Position numbers and translations under genes: made by a program. Source: a virus. From it: a stretch of 23,969 nt of DNA. Shown here piece by piece: positions 1 through 5,707 of this stretch. The stretch is taken from IMG/VR virus record IMGVR_UViG_3300049489_000380, positions 1 through 23,969 of that record; one strand, given 5' to 3'. The stretch's first letter is position 1. Each line of letters opens with the position of its first letter. The notes beneath the pieces were generated by a model that saw only the letters and a program-made list of their open reading frames with translations, searched no databases and was not told the origin of the DNA.

Positions 1-6
1 GGGTAT

Positions 7-210
7 TTGTTGCCATTGTTACCAAGGATTTTGATTTGTTTTTCTTGAGTAGCTGATTTTGGGGTGTTTTAGGGGGTTTGGTAGGTATGTATCTGTATAT
101 ATCTATGGCAACAATGGTAACAATGGCAACAAGTCCGCAAGCTATTGATTTTAATGGCGAAAATGGCAAAAACAGCACTGGCAACAATTGGCAACAATTG
201 GCAACAAGTC
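7..210. repeat. Iteron-like TGGCAACAA repeat cluster with an 18-bp inverted repeat; possible origin or operator region
   Basis: Three 9-bp units lie back to back at 106-114, 115-123 (variant TGGTAACAA) and 124-132. Three more TGGCAACAA units lie at 179-187, 189-197 and 199-207 with a 10-bp period. Both triplets end in the same GTC. The 18-mer TGGTAACAATGGCAACAA at 115-132 is the exact reverse complement of 7-24, giving perfect inverted arms about 90 bases apart. Between the arms lies a T-rich stretch (about 29-70). Directly repeated short units next to an AT-rich stretch are typical of replication-initiator iterons or multi-site operators; that role is inferred. No protein-coding gene of confidence fills bases 1-303. 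Confidence 0.55.
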
Positions 211-227
211 AGCTGTTCAAAAAATGA
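105..227 (+). CDS. Possible 40-aa ORF running through the iteron-like repeats
   Basis: An ATG-to-TGA frame of 40 codons begins at 105 and reads MATMVTMATS, ending in QLATSQLFKK. The TGGCAACAA units translate in two ways within it: as MAT/MVT repeats in the first triplet, and as GNN-WQQ-LAT in the second, because the second triplet has a 10-bp rather than 9-bp period. There is no convincing Shine-Dalgarno sequence upstream (TATATATCT precedes the ATG). The amino-acid pattern can be explained wholly by the DNA repeats, so this may not be a gene. It is listed because it is the only open frame of any length in the leader. Confidence 0.15.
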   Translation: MATMVTMATSPQAIDFNGENGKNSTGNNWQQLATSQLFKK

Positions 228-253
228 TCAACAAAATATCTTGCGCCAAAACT

Positions 254-280
254 GCTAACAAGCTAAAGTTAGCTAACAAG
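254..280. repeat. GCTAACAAG direct repeat and GTTAGCTAAC palindrome
   Basis: GCTAACAAG occurs at 254-262 and again at 272-280. The second copy overlaps a perfect 10-bp palindrome GTTAGCTAAC at 268-277, and GCTAAC at 254-259 can also pair with GTTAGC at 268-273 as a small hairpin. The element lies about 25 bases before the first gene of the operon, where an operator or leader hairpin could act. The same 10-mer palindrome recurs at 10303-10312 in another intergenic gap. Function is inferred only from position and symmetry. Confidence 0.3.
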
Positions 281-303
281 AAAAACCAACCAAGGTGAGC
301 AAA

Positions 304-474
304 ATGAGTGATGACTACAACGAAGAGTTGAGTCTTGCAGTATTGAGCGGGTTTAGACTAAGGCAGCAGCAAGTCGATATAGCCCTGGAGACCAAAGCTT
401 TAATTTCAGAGAACATCTGGGAGCTTTACGACGAGAAAGATGAACAAAAACAAGGTGAGGGTGAGCAAAAATGA
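304..474 (+). CDS. Small hypothetical phage protein (56 aa)
   Basis: A 56-residue acidic protein beginning MSDDYNEELSLAVLSGF and ending in a Lys/Glu/Gln-rich tail (DEKDEQKQGEGEQK). No family is recognised. The middle (about residues 17-45) looks helical, with alternating hydrophobic and charged residues; there is no signal peptide or membrane segment. The start is supported by a good ribosome-binding site, AAGGTGAG, about six bases upstream. The stop overlaps the next start as ATGA at 471-474, which implies translational coupling with the downstream DUF6378-like gene. It is the first clear gene of the plus-strand operon after the repeat-rich leader. Confidence 0.6.
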   Translation: MSDDYNEELSLAVLSGFRLRQQQVDIALETKALISENIWELYDEKDEQKQGEGEQK

Positions 475-824
475 GCATGATCGACAAAGCAATGGGCAAA
501 CTGGCATCAGGAATGATAAGCGAGCTGGCATTCGACCCCACGGCCGTTGGCCTACTGCGCAAAAGCGCTGAGGTCATGGAAGAGCGTGGAAAGCAGTACG
601 ACAGCCCGGAGGGGGAGCGGAGCATGGGCAAAGCCGTGGCGGCGCTCAATGCGATTACCGGCAGAGATTTAAGTGAGCGCGAGGGCTGGCTACTGCTGGA
701 GCTGGTCAAGAAAGTGCGCGAGTTCACCGCAGAGCCGGGCGGTCATGCGCATACGGACTCGGTGGTGGATGGCATAGCTTATTCGGCATTGGGTGGCGAA
801 GCGGCATTGGGGGGCAAGCGATGA
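471..824 (+). CDS. DUF6378-like phage protein
   Basis: A 117-residue protein with the pattern of the phage DUF6378 family: an ERGKQYDSPEGERS-type motif near residues 38-51, a central segment containing LSEREGWLLLELVKKVREF (about residues 68-86), then HTDSVVDGIAYSALGGEAAL near the C-terminus. The order ERGxxY...D...A, then a hydrophobic helix ending in KxxR, then DSxxDxxxYxxLxxE, is what I recall for this family, and the length is normal for it. The biochemical role is unknown; such genes commonly sit in phage replication or accessory regions. The start overlaps the previous stop (ATGA) and the stop overlaps the next start (ATGA at 821). Confidence 0.65.
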   Translation: MSMIDKAMGKLASGMISELAFDPTAVGLLRKSAEVMEERGKQYDSPEGERSMGKAVAALNAITGRDLSEREGWLLLELVKKVREFTAEPGGHAHTDSVVDGIAYSALGGEAALGGKR

Positions 825-1321
825 GCAAATACGGCTTTGATAAAATGGAAGTTGGCACCGAGCTGGAATTTTCTGACGCGGCAACTCACACCAAGGTTGC
901 GGCATCGGCCAGAAAGTTCTTCAAAAAGAACAATTGGTATTTGTCTGTCTACTCAAGGGATGGAGCCCTGTGCATTCGCCGAGGCCTGGGCAGGTATCAC
1001 TCGTGCAAGACTGGGCGAAAGCGGGGCACACCGCCAGGGCTATCTTGGGACAAGCTGGTAAGCTTTACCGCTGACAGGGTGACGAGCTGGAGTTTGTATT
1101 GGAAGCGGCGCCAGCCAGGGCGGAAAAGCTACAAACTGGTTGCGGATGGGATGGCTGACGACAAAGCAAATTATTATATTAACGCCATCATCGATGGCGA
1201 TGGCGATGTCGTATTTTTCAGCGACGACTACGATGAGCTTGCACAAAAAAGGTCAGAGCTGTGTAAGATTGTTCGGGGGTATATTGAGAGAGATATGAGG
1301 GCGGCGGGGGTGCATACATGA
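821..1321 (+). CDS. Hypothetical basic protein (166 aa)
   Basis: I do not recognise a family with confidence. The N-terminal half (residues 1-60) reads FDKMEVGTELEFSDAATHTKV followed by a helix rich in Lys and Arg and then strands (NNWYLSVYSRDGALCIRRG). This resembles small phage domains with an 'xxGxxFxF' opening followed by a basic helix that may bind nucleic acid. The second half contains a Trp/Arg-rich stretch (SWSLYWKRRQPGRKSYKL, about 89-106) and an acidic DGDGDVVFFSDDYDEL segment (about 126-141). No membrane segment is visible. It is coupled by ATGA overlaps at both ends, so it belongs to the same transcription unit as its neighbours. Confidence 0.55.
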   Translation: MSKYGFDKMEVGTELEFSDAATHTKVAASARKFFKKNNWYLSVYSRDGALCIRRGLGRYHSCKTGRKRGTPPGLSWDKLVSFTADRVTSWSLYWKRRQPGRKSYKLVADGMADDKANYYINAIIDGDGDVVFFSDDYDELAQKRSELCKIVRGYIERDMRAAGVHT

Positions 1322-1659
1322 TCAACCGACTAAAATCAATAGCCCTAGAGATAGCCATCCTGGCCTACATGCTGGCCACGTCATTGCCATGCGCCTACGC
1401 GCTGGACTACGACTTGCGCACGGCATACGTGGCAACATGCGGCTTTTACGCCATTGCGCTGTTCCTGATCAAGTATCGCAGGCAGCCGTTCACCACCGGC
1501 GCCGGCATGCTGCAGAGTGATGAGAATAAAATCCGTTATGGCTTGCGCACGCTGCACGACGCCGTGGAAACCGGTTCTGTCTTTGCTTTGTTCATGATCC
1601 CAGTTATACTGCAGGCTCTATTTGTTAACTATTTGAGCGGCGCATGGCCAGACATTTGA
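1318..1659 (+). CDS. Small integral membrane protein (113 aa)
   Basis: About three hydrophobic segments are visible: residues 7-29 (ALEIAILAYMLATSLPCAYAL), about 37-53 (AYVATCGFYAIALFLIKY) and about 88-107 (SVFALFMIPVILQALFVNYL). They are joined by a basic loop (KYRRQPFTTG) and a polar stretch (QSDENKIRYGLRTLHDAVE). That topology fits a small inner-membrane protein. It overlaps the upstream gene by ATGA and the downstream coiled-coil/membrane gene by 16 bases, so the two membrane proteins are probably made together. It is too far from the lysis cassette (22962 onward) to call it a holin. Superinfection exclusion or envelope modification are possible roles, but nothing here proves either. Confidence 0.55.
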   Translation: MINRLKSIALEIAILAYMLATSLPCAYALDYDLRTAYVATCGFYAIALFLIKYRRQPFTTGAGMLQSDENKIRYGLRTLHDAVETGSVFALFMIPVILQALFVNYLSGAWPDI

Positions 1660-2180
1660 GAGACATAGCCCCGAGCGCCGAGGTCATGGCCGAATTCCGC
1701 GATTCATTGTCATCCGAGACAAAGTCGCGGGAGTTCCATGCAAAATACCCGGAATTTTGCGACAAAACCATGATTTTTTTTGAGGAAATGGCCGGGTTTG
1801 CAGTGCGAGCAGCTACACGAGACGACATAAAACAGCTGGTAGAGTCAATCAGGGTCCACGCAGAACAGCTAGGGCATCACGATCGACGAATAAATGACCT
1901 TGATTACCGCGTCAAGCATCTTGAGCAGCTCGTAACTCACGTCAAAATCGCAGTAGACGCAAGCAGCGAAATCGCCAAGCAGAATTTGCAACTTTCACAA
2001 TCCATAAGCGCCCGTCTTGACGAAATGTCGTCAAAAACCCCAGTAAAAACCCTCGCATCTATTCCAGCCATAGCCTGGCCAATTATCGGCGTTGTCGCGC
2101 TCGCGTCTGTTGCTGCCCTGGCGGGCGAAATGGCCGGGTTCATCAGGTGGCTGGGCACAATCAAAATATTCGGATCGTAA
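1644..2180 (+). CDS. Coiled-coil protein with a C-terminal membrane anchor (178 aa)
   Basis: Residues 1-55 are polar and helical. Residues about 60-130 have heptad-like hydrophobic spacing (IKQLVESIRVHAEQLG, INDLDYRVKHLEQLV, LQLSQSISARLDEM), suggesting a long coiled coil. A strong hydrophobic segment (SIPAIAWPIIGVVALASVAALAGEM, about residues 139-163) near the C-terminus should anchor it in the membrane, with a short tail. No family is recognised. It overlaps the preceding membrane-protein gene by 16 bases and is followed one base later by the small gene at 2182. The three form a compact cassette of unknown function; a tail-anchored coiled coil beside a small membrane protein suggests a membrane complex, as inference. 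Confidence 0.55.
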   Translation: MARHLRDIAPSAEVMAEFRDSLSSETKSREFHAKYPEFCDKTMIFFEEMAGFAVRAATRDDIKQLVESIRVHAEQLGHHDRRINDLDYRVKHLEQLVTHVKIAVDASSEIAKQNLQLSQSISARLDEMSSKTPVKTLASIPAIAWPIIGVVALASVAALAGEMAGFIRWLGTIKIFGS

Positions 2181-2181
2181 A

Positions 2182-2397
2182 ATGGCTGTAGTGCGTGAGC
2201 TAGACTTTTCTACATCACTGACAGGCGTCAAAGCCATTGCCAATTGCAGCGCGTCAGCTATCACGGTCGGCCTGTCTGTTGAGTATCGAGACGCGGCCCC
2301 AGCAACGTTCAGTATTGTGCTAAACCCAGGCCAATCACTACCCTGTATCTGTGACATCACCAGTGTCAGCGCTCCAATCGTAGCATTCAAACGCTAG
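2182..2397 (+). CDS. Small beta-rich hypothetical protein (71 aa)
   Basis: The protein begins MAVVRELDFSTSLTGVKAI and consists mostly of alternating short beta-like segments (ITVGLSVEYRD, TFSIVLNPGQSLPCICDI, APIVAFKR), so a compact beta-sandwich or barrel is likely. The ATG at 2182 was chosen because it follows the upstream stop by one base. The same frame is open back to an ATG at 2092, but that start would lie deep inside the upstream gene's membrane segment. Similar small beta proteins occur as virion-associated or accessory phage proteins; function is unknown. It is the last gene before the first intergenic promoter-like repeat. Confidence 0.5.
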   Translation: MAVVRELDFSTSLTGVKAIANCSASAITVGLSVEYRDAAPATFSIVLNPGQSLPCICDITSVSAPIVAFKR

Positions 2398-2404
2398 CAA
2401 ATAG

Positions 2405-2454
2405 TTGCACATTTGGCGTTATGCGTTTAAAATAACGAAAACGCCGAATGGTTT
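2405..2454 (+). promoter_or_regulatory. Putative promoter with nested palindromes (repeat copy R1)
   Basis: TTGCAC at 2405-2410 and TAAAAT at 2428-2433 are separated by 17 bases, a reasonable sigma70-type pair. The -10 sits inside the inverted repeat CGTTAT (2417-2422)/ATAACG (2432-2437), and a second one, GGCGTT (2415-2420)/AACGCC (2440-2445), encloses it. The block 2417-2454 matches 2693-2730 without gaps at 30 of 38 positions, including TTAAAATAACG and CGAATGGTTT. A palindrome over a -10 box suggests a repressor-controlled promoter for the 65-aa gene at 2477. Promoter activity is inferred. Confidence 0.45.
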
Positions 2455-2476
2455 GCGGTTGTAGCGGGGCCTATAA

Positions 2477-2674
2477 ATGAGCACAGAAGCGGAATATCTA
2501 ATAGCGGCGCTAAAACGTCTCGATGCCAGCAAGGTGATCTGGGAGCTGGAGGTCACATATCACGAGGATGGCAGCGGCGATATCTCATATTTTGCTCCTG
2601 ACCGGTTAGGTTACTACCCGACGTTTAAATTTAATAAAAACGGCGAGCTAATTCACGCCGGTGTCACTATATAA
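2477..2674 (+). CDS. Small hypothetical protein (65 aa)
   Basis: The protein starts with a helix (STEAEYLIAALKRLDASKVIWELEV), followed by strands with acidic and aromatic residues (TYHEDGSGDISYFAPDRLGYYPTFKFNKNGEL). No family is recognised; the strand part looks like a short beta-hairpin domain. It is preceded by the promoter-like repeat R1 and a GCGGGG stretch upstream of the ATG that could act as ribosome-binding site. It is followed by the second repeat copy R2. Standing alone between two similar promoter/palindrome blocks, it looks like a self-contained accessory cassette rather than part of the coupled operon upstream. Confidence 0.5.
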   Translation: MSTEAEYLIAALKRLDASKVIWELEVTYHEDGSGDISYFAPDRLGYYPTFKFNKNGELIHAGVTI

Positions 2675-2678
2675 AAAC

Positions 2679-2736
2679 AGCTGTAATTTCGTCGTTATTG
2701 TGTTAAAATAACGTAAAACACGAATGGTTTACAGCT
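2679..2736 (+). promoter_or_regulatory. Putative promoter/operator (repeat copy R2)
   Basis: Contains the perfect 7-bp inverted repeat CGTTATT (2693-2699)/AATAACG (2707-2713) with a 7-base spacer, overlapping a -10-like TAAAAT at 2704-2709. The -35 region is weak (CTGTAA at 2681-2686, 17-base spacing). An outer inverted repeat AGCTGTAA (2679-2686)/TTACAGCT (2729-2736) encloses the element and runs up to the ATG at 2737. The 38-base core matches R1 at 30 positions with no gaps. The next gene encodes a small HTH-like protein, so autoregulation through these palindromes is an attractive inference. Confidence 0.45.
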
Positions 2737-2967
2737 ATGACCCCATCAAAACAAGCCAAATTTTACGGCGCGCGCTCACTAGAGGCTGTCGCGTCATTCT
2801 CTGGATACACAGCAGAGACACTACGCAGGTACGCAGCTGAAAAGCCCGATAGGTTCAGGGGGCTTTGCCTCGCGTGCGTGTGCGATGAGCTTAAAATAAC
2901 CGGGCCGCAGCTTAGGGCTCTTCATGCCATGCACATGTCAGTTAGTCATGCGGAAATCAAAAGGTAG
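2737..2967 (+). CDS. Small HTH-like putative DNA-binding protein (76 aa)
   Basis: Residues about 14-37 (LEAVASFSGYTAETLRRYAAEKP) fit a helix-turn-helix: a first helix, the turn at SGYT, then a recognition-like helix AETLRRYAAEKP. The remainder (RFRGLCLACVCDELKITGPQLRALHAMHM) is helical. The 'SxxTLRxW/Y...KPxxF' arrangement resembles many small phage regulators of this size, but I cannot name a family. It starts directly at the end of palindromic repeat R2. Only a weak Shine-Dalgarno is visible, so expression may be low or leader-controlled. Likely role, inferred: a small transcription factor acting on R1 and R2. Confidence 0.5.
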   Translation: MTPSKQAKFYGARSLEAVASFSGYTAETLRRYAAEKPDRFRGLCLACVCDELKITGPQLRALHAMHMSVSHAEIKR

Positions 2968-2976
2968 GAACACAAA

Positions 2977-3225
2977 ATGCGCCATTTATTTGCGATGATT
3001 AAGAGCCGTATCAGAAATGAACAGCCGGCCTGCCCGGCAGTAGGGAGCCTCTGGAAATTCAAGAACAACTCCCCCTGGCCGAAACAGGACTATTTCGTAA
3101 CTGTGATTGATACCGAATCTGGATGGGTTAGATACAAAATTGTCAACGGCGGTATTTACGGCGATTCGCAGCTTAGGCTCGACAGCTTTTTTATCTGCTA
3201 TCAGCAGGTTGAGCCATCAACATAG
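2977..3225 (+). CDS. Small hypothetical protein, SH3-like pattern (82 aa)
   Basis: After a basic N-terminal helix (HLFAMIKSRIRNEQ) comes a strand-rich part: PAVGSLWKFKNNSPWPKQDYFVTVIDTESGWVRYKIV, then RLDSFFICYQQVEP. The order 'VGSxWxxK...PW...VxVxDxxxGWVRY......L...F...Y' is a recurrent pattern of small phage accessory proteins that should form an SH3-like barrel. No enzymatic motif is visible. The ATG is preceded by AGGTAGGA about eight bases upstream, a good ribosome-binding site. Nine bases separate it from the HTH-like gene upstream and ten from the YopX-like gene downstream. Confidence 0.5.
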   Translation: MRHLFAMIKSRIRNEQPACPAVGSLWKFKNNSPWPKQDYFVTVIDTESGWVRYKIVNGGIYGDSQLRLDSFFICYQQVEPST

Positions 3226-3235
3226 GGAATTAATT

Positions 3236-3568
3236 ATGTCCAAACGATACCGCTACTACTCAAGCGAGCACCAAAAGTTTTTCTATGCAAACATTGGCGA
3301 CGGCATTAGCAAGATTGTGGTCGACCCTGAGCACATCCAGCTAGGATCAGGCGTACATTCAATTGATGGCGAGGAGATATTCGAGGGCGACATAGTGCAG
3401 TTGCAGCACACCAATCTGCGCGCGACTATCGATTTTGATGAAGGCTGCTTTTGTTTTCAAGGCTTCATGACGCACAGCGAGGCAACGTACTGGCCATCGA
3501 ATCTTGTAGTGATCGGTAATATCGTCGAGGGGTTAAAAGATGGATTTGCAGACAAAAACCTTGCATAA
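3236..3568 (+). CDS. YopX-like phage protein (110 aa)
   Basis: The protein begins MSKRYRYYSSEHQKFFYAN and carries the core signature of YopX-type phage proteins: IDGEEIFEGDIVQLQH near residues 43-58, then TIDFDEGCFCFQGF and LVVIGNIVEG near the C-terminus (strand, 'GD-I-V', variable strand, 'IGNI'). YopX family members are about 110-140 residues and are common in phage accessory regions with unknown function. The ATG at 3236 was chosen because it begins after the preceding stop. The frame is open to an ATG at 3107, but that start would overlap the upstream gene by more than 100 bases and add unrelated sequence. Confidence 0.6.
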   Translation: MSKRYRYYSSEHQKFFYANIGDGISKIVVDPEHIQLGSGVHSIDGEEIFEGDIVQLQHTNLRATIDFDEGCFCFQGFMTHSEATYWPSNLVVIGNIVEGLKDGFADKNLA

Positions 3569-3610
3569 TACAGGGCATTGTTGTAGCAATCAAAAAAGAA
3601 CGGTGAATAG

Positions 3611-4063
3611 ATGCCAATTACAGTAGAGAACAGGGCGGCAATGCCGCCTCGGGGTCGAAACAAAAAGACCATTATTCTTGAAGCGCTAAAGAAAACGGCT
3701 CTTCAGGGACTCGATCGAAACTCTTCAAACGAAGAGGCCGAGGAGGTGTGGTTCGCGTTTCTCGCAAGAAGCGCGGTTGATCCGGCAAACAAAGATGCCG
3801 GGGCCTGTTTGCGATTGTTGACCGAGAGGGGGTGGGCAGCACTGAAAGCCACAACTGAGCCAGTCCATTTTGAGTTCGATCGAGAGGCGAGCCCAACAGT
3901 CCAGGCTGCTCAGATTATCAAGGCGGCCGCAGATGGAGTGATACCCGTTGAGCATGCAACGCAATTAGTATCAGCAGTCCGAGCATTGATTAGCGTAGAG
4001 TTCGAGACAGACACCAAAAAACGCCTTGAGGCTATGGAAGCGTTGTTGAATGGGAGTCAGTGA
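3611..4063 (+). CDS. Putative terminase small subunit
   Basis: A 150-residue protein beginning MPITVENRAAMPPRGRNKKTIILEALKK. The basic N-terminus with a helical segment could be the DNA-recognition part. The middle (EEAEEVWFAFLARSAVDPANKDAGACLRLLTERGWAAL) and the C-terminal helices (FETDTKKRLEAMEALL) suit an oligomeric terminase small subunit. The identification rests mainly on position directly before the large terminase (14-base overlap) and on similarity to phage proteins of the PPRGRNKK...LRLLxERGW type. The ATG at 3641 (giving MPPRGRNKK) is an alternative start. It would bind pac/cos DNA and hand it to the large subunit for packaging into the procapsid. Confidence 0.5.
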   Translation: MPITVENRAAMPPRGRNKKTIILEALKKTALQGLDRNSSNEEAEEVWFAFLARSAVDPANKDAGACLRLLTERGWAALKATTEPVHFEFDREASPTVQAAQIIKAAADGVIPVEHATQLVSAVRALISVEFETDTKKRLEAMEALLNGSQ

Positions 4064-4376
4064 TCGACTTCAGAAGCTCGAAGCGCTGGTTGCCGCGCGC
4101 GCCGGTATCGTAAAGCCGTCAGTATATGGAATCGTAGACAGGGTTGATCTGATCGACGGGGCGAAAGTCCCTCATTTCATTCGAAAATGGAAGGGCTCTA
4201 TAGGCAACATGATCGAGACGGACGATGAGCCGACCATCATGTGCATTGAGAAATTAGAGCCCGCGATTCTGAGACACAAAAAATACAAATGCCTGTTCGG
4301 CGGTAGGGCCGGAACCAAATCAATGTTCGCTATGGATGCAATGGCTGTAAAGTGCTTTGTCTGCGCGAGCGAATGA
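4050..4376 (+). CDS. Terminase large subunit, N-terminal fragment (frameshifted)
   Basis: This 108-residue frame ends shortly after the ATPase Walker A segment: KYKCLFGGRAGTKSMFAMDAMA, with GGRAGTKS at residues 84-91. The phage-type P-loop has Thr where Gly is usual, but related 'deviant' P-loops (GGRGSAKS) are common in terminases. After AMDAMAV the frame reads KCFVCASE and stops. The expected next strand (VLCLRERMKSLKES) is encoded from 4352 in the -1 frame. One additional A in the AAA run at 4349-4351 would restore a continuous protein of about 552 residues. Start at 4050 has GGAAG nine bases upstream. This fragment alone lacks Walker B and the nuclease, so it cannot work as a motor. Confidence 0.75.
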   Translation: MGVSDRLQKLEALVAARAGIVKPSVYGIVDRVDLIDGAKVPHFIRKWKGSIGNMIETDDEPTIMCIEKLEPAILRHKKYKCLFGGRAGTKSMFAMDAMAVKCFVCASE

Positions 4377-5707
4377 AGTCGCTGAAAGAGTCCATTTACT
4401 CTGGCGTGGCCGGGCGAATAGTTGACCTGCAGTTCGAGGGATTCACCCCTGTGCCATCACACTCCGAGATTAGGCACAGGTCAGGCGGTGGATTCTCATT
4501 CCAGGGCATGCAGAACATTGCAGATTTCAAATCCTTATTCCGTTACAGGTATTTCCTAATGGAAGAATCGGCCCGCACAAGTCAACACGCAATCAACACG
4601 CTAGGCCCAACACTTCGTGACGTTGAGGGCGCAGAGCTGTGGTGGGTGTGGAACCCCGAGAGCGTCAGCGATGCAATCAGCAAAGAGTTCATTAATCCGT
4701 ATCAGTCTCAACTTGATCGCGACGGGTTTTATGAAGACGAGTTTACGATGGTCATCAAAGTGGGCTACCAAGACAATCCATGGTTTGAGCTTGATCAGTC
4801 ATTAAGCACTGAGATGAAAAAAGACCGTGCACGGGTAGCTCGCGGGATAATGCCGCAGGCTAGGTTCAGACATATTTGGGAGGGTGGATTTTTGGACGAC
4901 GTAGAGAACGGATTGATCAAAGAGGAGTGGTTCGACTCTTGCGTTGATGCTCATATCGCTCTGGGCTTTGAGCCGCTAGGCGCCGTTGTTGTTGGATTTG
5001 ACCCAGCAGATACCGGCGGTGACGCCCATGGTTACGCTGTTCGCCATGGTCGCGTGTTTACTCAGGTCGGCGAGATCGATGCAGCAAACGGCAACAGAGC
5101 GGCAGATGAGGCGTGTGGGCTGGCGAGAAACAACCTGGCGGACTTCTTTATATGGGATTGCGACGGCTTGGGTGCAACACTGCGTGATAATGTCGCCAAT
5201 GGGTTGTCGGCTGGTAAAATTACCCCGCTGATGTTCAAAGGCTCTGAATCGCCTGAGCGGCCAGACGCAAAATTTTTCGACAGCGAGCATCACAACATCA
5301 AGGGTAACCCAACGAACAAGCAGGTGCTGAGGAATAAGCGAGCCCAAGGTTATGTTCAGCTGGCCAGGGCTATGCGCCTCACTCATGAGGCCGTGCAGAA
5401 ATCAAAGCGCGGCATTGCTCCGGCGATCAATGTTGATGAGCTGATTTCGTTCTCGTCGGCCGGGATGAAGAGCAAAGACAAGCTCCGGGCGGAGCTGAGC
5501 CGCCTCCCTCTTAAACCCGCATCGGGCATGGTTGCGCTGTACTCAAAAGACGAAATGCGCAGAGGTATTAGCACAGCCACGGGCTCGCGTCTAGTCATCC
5601 CGTCGCCAAATATGGGCGATTCTGTTATGATGGCATTCTTTGAGACCCCGGTTATGTCAATAAACTGGGGCGATGACATTCAATACCAGCCGGAGTATAT
5701 GGCGTGA
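4352..5707 (+). CDS. Terminase large subunit, C-terminal fragment (Walker B and nuclease)
   Basis: Read from GTG 4352, 451 residues contain the rest of a terminase large subunit. LCLRERMKSLKESIY is the strand and helix that normally follow Walker A. FLMEE at residues 68-72 is Walker B plus the catalytic Glu. WWVWNPES (97-104) is the coupling motif. The RNase H-like nuclease has acidic residues at D217 (VVGFDPADTGG), D269/D271 (IWDCDG) and D423 (NMGDSVMMAFFE). It lacks Walker A, which is in the upstream frame. If translated separately it could start at ATG 4373, which overlaps the upstream stop as ATGA, but this would drop the LCLRE strand. It overlaps the portal start as GTGA. Confidence 0.85.
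   Translation: MLCLRERMKSLKESIYSGVAGRIVDLQFEGFTPVPSHSEIRHRSGGGFSFQGMQNIADFKSLFRYRYFLMEESARTSQHAINTLGPTLRDVEGAELWWVWNPESVSDAISKEFINPYQSQLDRDGFYEDEFTMVIKVGYQDNPWFELDQSLSTEMKKDRARVARGIMPQARFRHIWEGGFLDDVENGLIKEEWFDSCVDAHIALGFEPLGAVVVGFDPADTGGDAHGYAVRHGRVFTQVGEIDAANGNRAADEACGLARNNLADFFIWDCDGLGATLRDNVANGLSAGKITPLMFKGSESPERPDAKFFDSEHHNIKGNPTNKQVLRNKRAQGYVQLARAMRLTHEAVQKSKRGIAPAINVDELISFSSAGMKSKDKLRAELSRLPLKPASGMVALYSKDEMRRGISTATGSRLVIPSPNMGDSVMMAFFETPVMSINWGDDIQYQPEYMA

Noticed and set aside
1-56. End of an upstream gene entering from the left edge
   Set aside because: Frames open to stops at 48 and 56 exist but are too short to identify; kept only as a possibility.
7-210. CRISPR array in the leader repeats
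   Set aside because: Units are only 9-10 bp and directly adjacent, without spacers of normal length.
1318-1659. Early holin
   Set aside because: It is a multi-segment membrane protein but lies far from the endolysin, and a clear holin precedes the endolysin at 22962.
2092-2181. Upstream start for the 71-aa protein
   Set aside because: This ATG is within the membrane-anchor codons of the preceding gene and would add an unrelated N-terminus; ATG 2182 follows the upstream stop by one base.
4341-4380. Programmed -1 ribosomal frameshifting in the terminase gene
   Set aside because: The shift site reads T-GTA-AAG, not an X-XXY-YYZ heptamer, and the P-site codon would not re-pair well in the -1 frame. 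No strong stem-loop was recognised just downstream. An indel or a coupled split is more likely.
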